This document shows positions 58,401 through 64,000 of a DNA stretch of 64,000 nt, in pieces (positions within the stretch are counted from its first letter, which is position 1; each line of letters opens with the position of its first letter). Position numbers and translations under genes: made by a program. Source of the DNA: Utricularia gibba (lineage: Eukaryota > Streptophyta > Magnoliopsida > Lamiales > Lentibulariaceae); the NCBI GenBank assembly GCA_002189035.1, contig CM007991.1, positions 4,030,001 to 4,094,000 on the forward strand, in the 5' to 3' direction. A model generated the notes under the pieces. It had not been told where the DNA came from. It searched no databases and was given only the letters and a program-made list of their open reading frames with translations.

Positions 58401-60225
58401 GAGAGATGATTGGACGGCTGGGAGTGGCAGTGGGAAAACGAGACACGCATTAAATGGTGTTTGTCCTTTTCCTTCGCAACAATGCCTGAGCAAGGCATCT
58501 CGTACATGAATGAACACGGCTCATCGGCGATGCCTGTGTACGGATGTTTTCAATATTTTTCGCTTTGAAACCGGCTATCTTCTTCAAAATCACTCAACGA
58601 AAAATGTAAAAGTATTTCTTTTTTGAAAAATTTATATATTTCTAAAATAAATATAATTTAAGTTTTCTGAAACTTTGAATTTATAATTTATTCAAAAATG
58701 TATAGTTTTAATTTTTCTTGAAATTTATTTAACTAGAATGTTGGTTTTTTTGTGATTGTGAATGCAGCAGCATTTAACCCCCCTCCGAAAAAAAAAACGT
58801 GTTTCCCCACCGTCCAACTGAAAGATCGTTTTCAAGCATTGATTACATATAAAATAATTTATTTATTTTTTAAAATTATTGTTTATATTTCATACCTGTG
58901 TGCTACCTATTCGTCAAGTATGATTTAAAATTTTAAAAATATTATAAAAATAGCTCAAATCCGAATTGAAAATGAAATTGGGAAAGGTTGGTTCTGATTG
59001 GAAATCTAAAGCAGAACCAATTACTACGGGCTTGTTCTTCATAATTTTTTGAAATGACAATGTTTAATTTTTAAATATTTAAATATTTAATTTTTTTATA
59101 GTAAAATAAAAAATTGAGATTCTATAATTGATTTCAGAAATTATTTAATTTCTCGAATGTATATTTCAACCATTAAATGATATATTAATTTTAAAAAATA
59201 TACTATTTATTTTTTATCTATTCTAAAAATATATTTATATTAGAATATTAAATTATATAATAGTTTAATACATTAAATTTTAAATATCTATATATATATA
59301 TTATTCTATTCAATTTTATAATATAATTTTATGTTATTCCATAAGACATTTTTATAATCTCAAATCGATTCTATTTACACATTCTTAAAATTGATTATAT
59401 TCTACATAATTTGATTCATGACTTTAAATTACATAATATGCCATGGATAGCTAAGCTCTCTAATGGCCCCCTCTAGAGAAAGCGTTATAATTCAATAAAT
59501 TTCAATAAGGTGATAGATGATAATTTTATTCTAAAAAGGTATTTAATCCCAGTGGCACGTGTTGATTATAATTGACTCCACGTTTGCATAAAATAATTCC
59601 GCCTTTAAAAAAAGAGGAAATGAACATTCTTTTTCCGGAGGTACTAAGTGCTTTTGTGATGTAAGTTTTAATTTGTTGAGGGTTAATTAAAAATCAGATT
59701 AATTTATACAAAATAAATAAATTAAAAAATATGAATGCTTTTTTTTTGTAGAAAATATTATTTCAATAAGTATTATTAAAATATTTATAATAGATAATTG
59801 AAATATTTTTTTGAAATAATAAGGATAATAAAGTATTATTATTATAGGATTAATTAAACACCTAATTAATGAATTTGTGTTTTATATGTGATTAACAAGT
59901 ATTACTTAACTCAAAGTAATCTATAATATCCTACCAAATAAGTTTTAATTATCAATTATGTGATGGAACCAGGGAAGAAAGTATTTACAAAATTAATTTT
60001 TATAATGAGTTCAATTGAATTTAATAATTTTTAGTTACATTTATTATAAATTTAAAATATAATTAAATTCAAAATTATTATTTATGTTAAGACGTTCAAA
60101 TTTTTAAGATTTTTTTAAATCTAAATTTAGAAACCCAAATGAGAAGTATTGCTATTGTATGCATGAATTTTATATACAATTTGGGGTTGCACGGACAGCC
60201 ATCCCCCGGTTGTCCGAAATGTGGA
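55402..60225. other. Long intergenic region, no recognised gene
   Basis: 55402-56330 and 58600-60120 are AT-rich. 56340-58500 is of mixed composition with several 60-140-codon frames on both strands (for example 57500-57778 + and 57839-58267 -) that overlap and show no motif. An untranslated transcript is possible here but cannot be shown from sequence. Confidence 0.45.
59085..59420. repeat. AT-rich dispersed repeat (copy B)
   Basis: Similar in order and wording to 32180-32500 (shared ATTTCTC, TTTTTTATCT, TCTAAAAATATATTTATATT and CTACATAATT-like blocks). Probably a second old copy of the same non-coding element. Confidence 0.5.
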
Positions 60226-60234
60226 TTTATAAAG
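60226..60234 (+). promoter_or_regulatory. TATA box of the PRE-type HLH gene
   Basis: TTTATAAAG lies about 100 bp upstream of the ATG at 60328, in a sensible place for a core promoter with a leader of about 65 nt. Confidence 0.5.
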
Positions 60235-60327
60235 ACGCACGTATGCTCGCTGTTTTACTTGCTTGTTTCTCTGCATCCATTCATTCTTCTTCTGCTGCAT
60301 CTTTTCCTCTCTTTTGTGACCTACTCC

Positions 60328-60860
60328 ATGGCAATGTCTGAAAGAAGAACACGCTCCAGGGAACCTACTGCTGTCTCCAGAGTCAACGAGCAGCAGGTGA
60401 CTGATCTCCTCGCCAGATTGCAGGAGATCCTCCCGGAGATCCACCGTCGCCACCGCCGGCGCCGCTCCGAAAAGGTGAAGTGAAAACTGCCAAGTATCAG
60501 AAAGCGCTGTTGTCGAAATTTTATCTTGTTTAATGTAAAGTTGGTGTTTTTCCATGCTTATCCGGTTATGCATCTTCATGCACACTATTTTCCTTTTATG
60601 GGGTGGGGTGGGTTGGGGTGGGACTCATCGTTTTGCTAGTCGCTGACAACCCATGCTTTAAATGTTTTCGAGTATCGAGACCTAGAATCGAAATGGCGCA
60701 GGTTTCGGCTTCAAGAGTGCTGCAGGAGACCTGCAACTACATCACAATTCTGCACCGTGAAGTTGGCGATCTCAGCGACCGGCTGTCGTACTTGTTGGCG
60801 ACGCACGACGTGGAAAGCGATGAAGCAGCCGTGATCAGGAGCTTACTGATGAGAGATTAG
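60328..60860 (+). CDS. PRE: Atypical non-DNA-binding HLH protein, PRE family
   Basis: Small PACLOBUTRAZOL RESISTANCE-type helix-loop-helix protein that sequesters inhibitory bHLH partners and promotes cell elongation downstream of brassinosteroid, gibberellin and light signalling. Two exons: 60328-60474 and 60702-60860 (306 nt, 101 residues). Helix 1 is [20 protein letters not shown], then a basic [11 protein letters not shown], then [13 protein letters not shown] for helix 2 and a [11 protein letters not shown] zipper-like end. The intron falls between SEK and VSASRV, as in the family. The family lacks the DNA-contacting glutamate in its basic region. A second in-frame ATG at 60334 ([10 protein letters not shown]) aligns with the usual family start (99 residues). 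Confidence 0.94.
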
Positions 60861-63800
60861 AAAACTGGCAGTTAGAATGTGGTGCTTTTGAAGTTTATGT
60901 TTCATGGCTACTCGTACTGTGCTGTCTACCATTTATTCATAGCAGATTCTGCCTTCTTTCCATGCGATTTTGTTTTCGTATCCGGGATTCTTTTTCTTTT
61001 GTACCAATCAGATTTCCCTAAGAATAATCAAATCCATCAATCATGAAGATGCAAACTTTTTCCGTTCAGAAAGAAGCTCGCTTTACCCAATGTTATTCCT
61101 CGGAAGTCGGAAGGATTAGCAGAAACAGAATGATGACCGGTAAATTTGTTGGGCGTTCGGAAAATATTGTCGCGCGTGGGATCATATGATTGTGCGGAAA
61201 CTGGTGTGAGAATCTCCACTAGGGTTTCCGCAAGCTCGATAAGTCCATGAAAAAGTTTAGAAGGCGTGATAGAAAATGTATCACTAAAGTAAGGAAGTAT
61301 TGGAGCCGAAGCCGCAAGTGAAAAAGGCGGAATCGGAAAACTCCAGACGGAAATTGACACGAACTTTGATAAACACAGAGTAGAAGTGAAGGGTAAGTAG
61401 AGAAAATAGAGATAACTTCCAGAATGCCTGGCCATTGTAACATTGGGTCTTACTCAAGAGGAAAATTGACCTAATGCCATGAATTGAAAGTGCGGATATG
61501 GAAATCGAAGAGGAAAATGGGCTTACCCAAGAGGCTTCTGTGCACAAACTCCATTGGGAACCGGGTGTAGGAGGAAAATGATGCTCGTGTTTGTGCTGTG
61601 TGGGCTCCTGATTTTCCTCGGCAGGCTGTTGCAGCTGTGCTCTCTTTGTATCCATGCGTGTACTCAGTTGTATTCCACGGCTTCATAATGAATTGACCAG
61701 GAGGTTTACCAGGTTCTGCCACTACATCAAATACTACACGAGTCAAGCAGCGGCGGTTCGGGTGTACAAGAACACTGTGCTGCAGTGCCCGAGTGCCTAC
61801 ACCGGGGAAGATGAGCGCCGAGGAATCGGACAAACGGCGGTCTCTGGTGTGCCCTACGGTGGAAATCGATACATCGATTTTGATCAACTCCGGGATTACT
61901 GCAGCTTTTGGAAGCATGTTTAGTTTTAGGTAGGTTTGCAAGCTTGATGTTAAGCCCGTTGGTTGACATAGATGGATCAGTGTGATGGGCCCGGAGTGAG
62001 ATGAAGGGCTTGTGTTTGAGCTATGTGGTAGTCGAGCTTCCCCTGTATCGCCTCTTTCAATTATTCTGGGTATCTGTTCTTTCTTTGTCGAGCCAGTGTG
62101 CCAATTCATTGGACCAAGGCTGGTTTGGGCTAGTAGCAGTGGTTTTCTGTTTGTTTGCATGGTTGGGATTACTAGCTTCATAATTCATATCTTCAAGAAG
62201 GGAAAAAATCTCAAATTTCACAAATGATGATGAAAATCCAGGCCATTGTCTATTGCTGTCAGACGTTTTTCTGTGGATCTTCACGAATGACACTCAGATT
62301 GTAATACCCCTTGTGCAGATCCATGGGAGCCCTCGAGTTGATCCCATGGTAACATGTGCTGGACTTAAAAGTCAGGAGTTTCTGTTCATGTTCTGTTGGA
62401 ACTGGTTACTCTGTAAAGTAACAAATTCACATCTCAAGATTCCCGTTTCTGCAGAATGGTTCTCTGTAGCTTTCACTTGCAAAACTCATTGGTGAATGAT
62501 ATTTCTCAAATCTTCAGAAAAGAAAAAAGGGGTAATGAAAATGGGTGATTTGAAAACCTGAAGGAAAGTGGTTAGCAAGTTGCTTTCAAGTGGAAGAAAA
62601 GGATGAAACTGGGGTGTCAGTTAAGAGGCTGCTGTCACATGGCCTTTCCCCCCTTTGTCATTAACTCGCGGTGCATTGAAACAAGTGGAGCGGGAATAGC
62701 ATCCATACCTGTCTGCTGCTTGTCTATATTGTACGCGCTCCCAGCTTTTATCTTTTGTTCTTGCCGCACCCCATGCGCACCATATCATGTCTAACAGAAG
62801 CCCTTTGAGTAAGGTGAACAAAACAATACCAGGCTTGCTATATATTCACTCAGTCGAGTGGTGAGATGTCAATATTCAGTGTTTCAGCCCGTGATTCATT
62901 GATGGCACCCTGTTACATATGGGGGTCATTCAGCTATCTTGGTCTTGTGTGTAGTTGCCGAGACCAATTGAACCATCCACCAACCTTGGTAAATGGTTAG
63001 AGGACAGAAGTGTACTGTACACAAGGGAAAGAAAGTGAGGACAAACGACAAAAATGAAAAGGTCCCTCCAAGATAGGGATATATGGAAGAAAGCAAGGCA
63101 AGCAAAGGAAAAAGACACTTGGAGGGGGCCGCCATCACAGGAAATAGAAAAGCTGGGTAATCCCTGTGCAGACAGATTCTTTTCCAATACAAGAGATGAA
63201 TACATTTCTGATGATAGAATGTATTATTCATAAAAGATGGTTTTTTATGCTCCATTCTTTTTGGTTTGTGGGGAATGGTATTGGGGATAGTGAATGTGGA
63301 ATGGTCTCAGGCACGATGGCTGTTGGTGGATTAGTTAGCAATCCCTGACCCCTCACTTTCTGATCCACACATATTCCCATATGGGGTTGTACCCTGCAAT
63401 AACTTGCCCTCTATTAGATTTTCTTTAATGAATCTTACGTGCGTTTGACTCTGTGAAGGCGCCTTCATTCTTCCTGCATGTGAGATATGTAGGTATATGT
63501 AAAGGTAAATGCAGTGATGCACACGAGTTGAATGAATGCATTAGATTGGCCCCATGTTGACAATGAGTGAATGAAGTTGATCCAGACATCAGGTTTAGAG
63601 ATGAAAAGGACATGTCACCATGAAATATGAATTGAATGAGATTAGATTCCTTCTTTTTCTTACAAATGCTTCAACCTTTCATGTCTACTGATGTTCTGAT
63701 TGCTGAGAATGAATTGTAACCTGAATGACTTGACGAGGCTGGGTGGTATATATCCACCAGAGGTATGAATGTGTCTCCCTCTAAGGCCAGCTCACATCAT

Positions 63801-64000
63801 TGTAATTTAGTTTTCTCTGTTTTGTGTAGGACAAAAAATGATGGCCCTTTTCTATGGTTCTTGGATATAATATTTACTCCAATCGTGACTATTTCTTCTT
63901 TCATCAGTTTTCAGTCTCCATCTCCAGAACTGGCATGATGGGTGCTGATAGATCATCTTCACACAAATTGTTCATTGATGATCTGCAGTTAGCACTGATT
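60861..64000. other. Distal region, no gene recognised
   Basis: Mixed-composition sequence downstream of the PRE gene. Long open frames lie at 61471-62181 (minus, 236 codons) and 61654-61923 (plus, 89 codons) on opposite strands of the same stretch. Neither shows a known domain. The rest has only short frames. No tRNA or known microRNA core was spotted. Confidence 0.4.

Noticed and set aside
58490-58540. Possible small hairpin RNA around GCCTGAGCAAGGC
   Set aside because: Arms are only about six bases and no known plant microRNA sequence is present.

Overview
This is nuclear DNA from a flowering plant, most likely a eudicot. The genes have many short GT-AG introns, long AT-rich spacers and plant-only families: an EAR-motif C2H2 zinc finger, a MIXTA-type MYB, an ILK/VIK kinase, PHYTOCHROME KINASE SUBSTRATE, a PRE-type HLH protein and a sphingoid-base C4-hydroxylase. 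No CRISPR array, operon or prokaryotic feature is visible. I rebuilt exon structures by hand from splice consensus, reading phase and family conservation. Exon boundaries are therefore models, but most models sum to a multiple of three.

Layout. 1.8-4.2 kb: GH1 beta-glucosidase (13 exons, +). 5.7-6.7 kb: ZAT-like zinc finger (+). 9.4-12.7 kb: macro-domain plus CRAL-TRIO protein (+), followed by a small hAT-like MITE that splits a candidate last exon. 13.9-14.9 kb: multi-pass membrane protein (-). 16.3-18.5 kb: ankyrin/kinase of the VIK family (+, frameshifted). 18.8-20.1 kb: p24-delta cargo receptor (-). 20.5-21.0 kb: degenerate tandem repeat. 21.4-22.6 kb: subgroup-9 R2R3-MYB (-). 26.9-28.2 kb: METTL7-like methyltransferase (+). 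29.7-30.5 kb: unrecognised, damaged gene (-). 30.9-33.8 kb: two tandem RNase T2 genes (-), the first frameshifted. 35.3-37.1 kb: RING-CH membrane protein (+). 38.0-39.2 kb: PKS (+, frameshifted). 39.6-40.5 kb: sphingoid-base hydroxylase (-). 40.7 kb: initiator tRNA-Met (+). 43.6-43.9 kb: PIF/Harbinger-like MITE. 44.9-45.3 kb: small acidic protein (-). 46.0-47.4 kb: F-box/kelch protein (-). 52.4-55.4 kb: decayed full-length hAT transposon. 60.3-60.9 kb: PRE-type HLH gene (+). The remainder is AT-rich intergenic DNA.

The genes do not form one pathway. From memory, their order (VIK, p24, two RNase T2, RING-CH, PKS, SBH, kelch) matches a stretch of Arabidopsis chromosome 1 around At1g14000-At1g14330. 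The macro-domain and methyltransferase genes recall the duplicated block near At1g69340-At1g69523. This should be confirmed by alignment.

The most useful anomaly is a set of four genes (16.9, 30.45, 31.0 and 38.7 kb). Each is broken by exactly one base, and in each case the base appears to be missing from a run of G or C. This looks more like residual consensus error than four independent gene deaths, but raw reads are needed to decide. I did not find a convincing new biological system. The best unexplained items are the damaged gene at 29.7-30.5 kb, the MITE-split candidate last exon of the macro/CRAL-TRIO gene, and long open frames around 61.5-62.2 kb.
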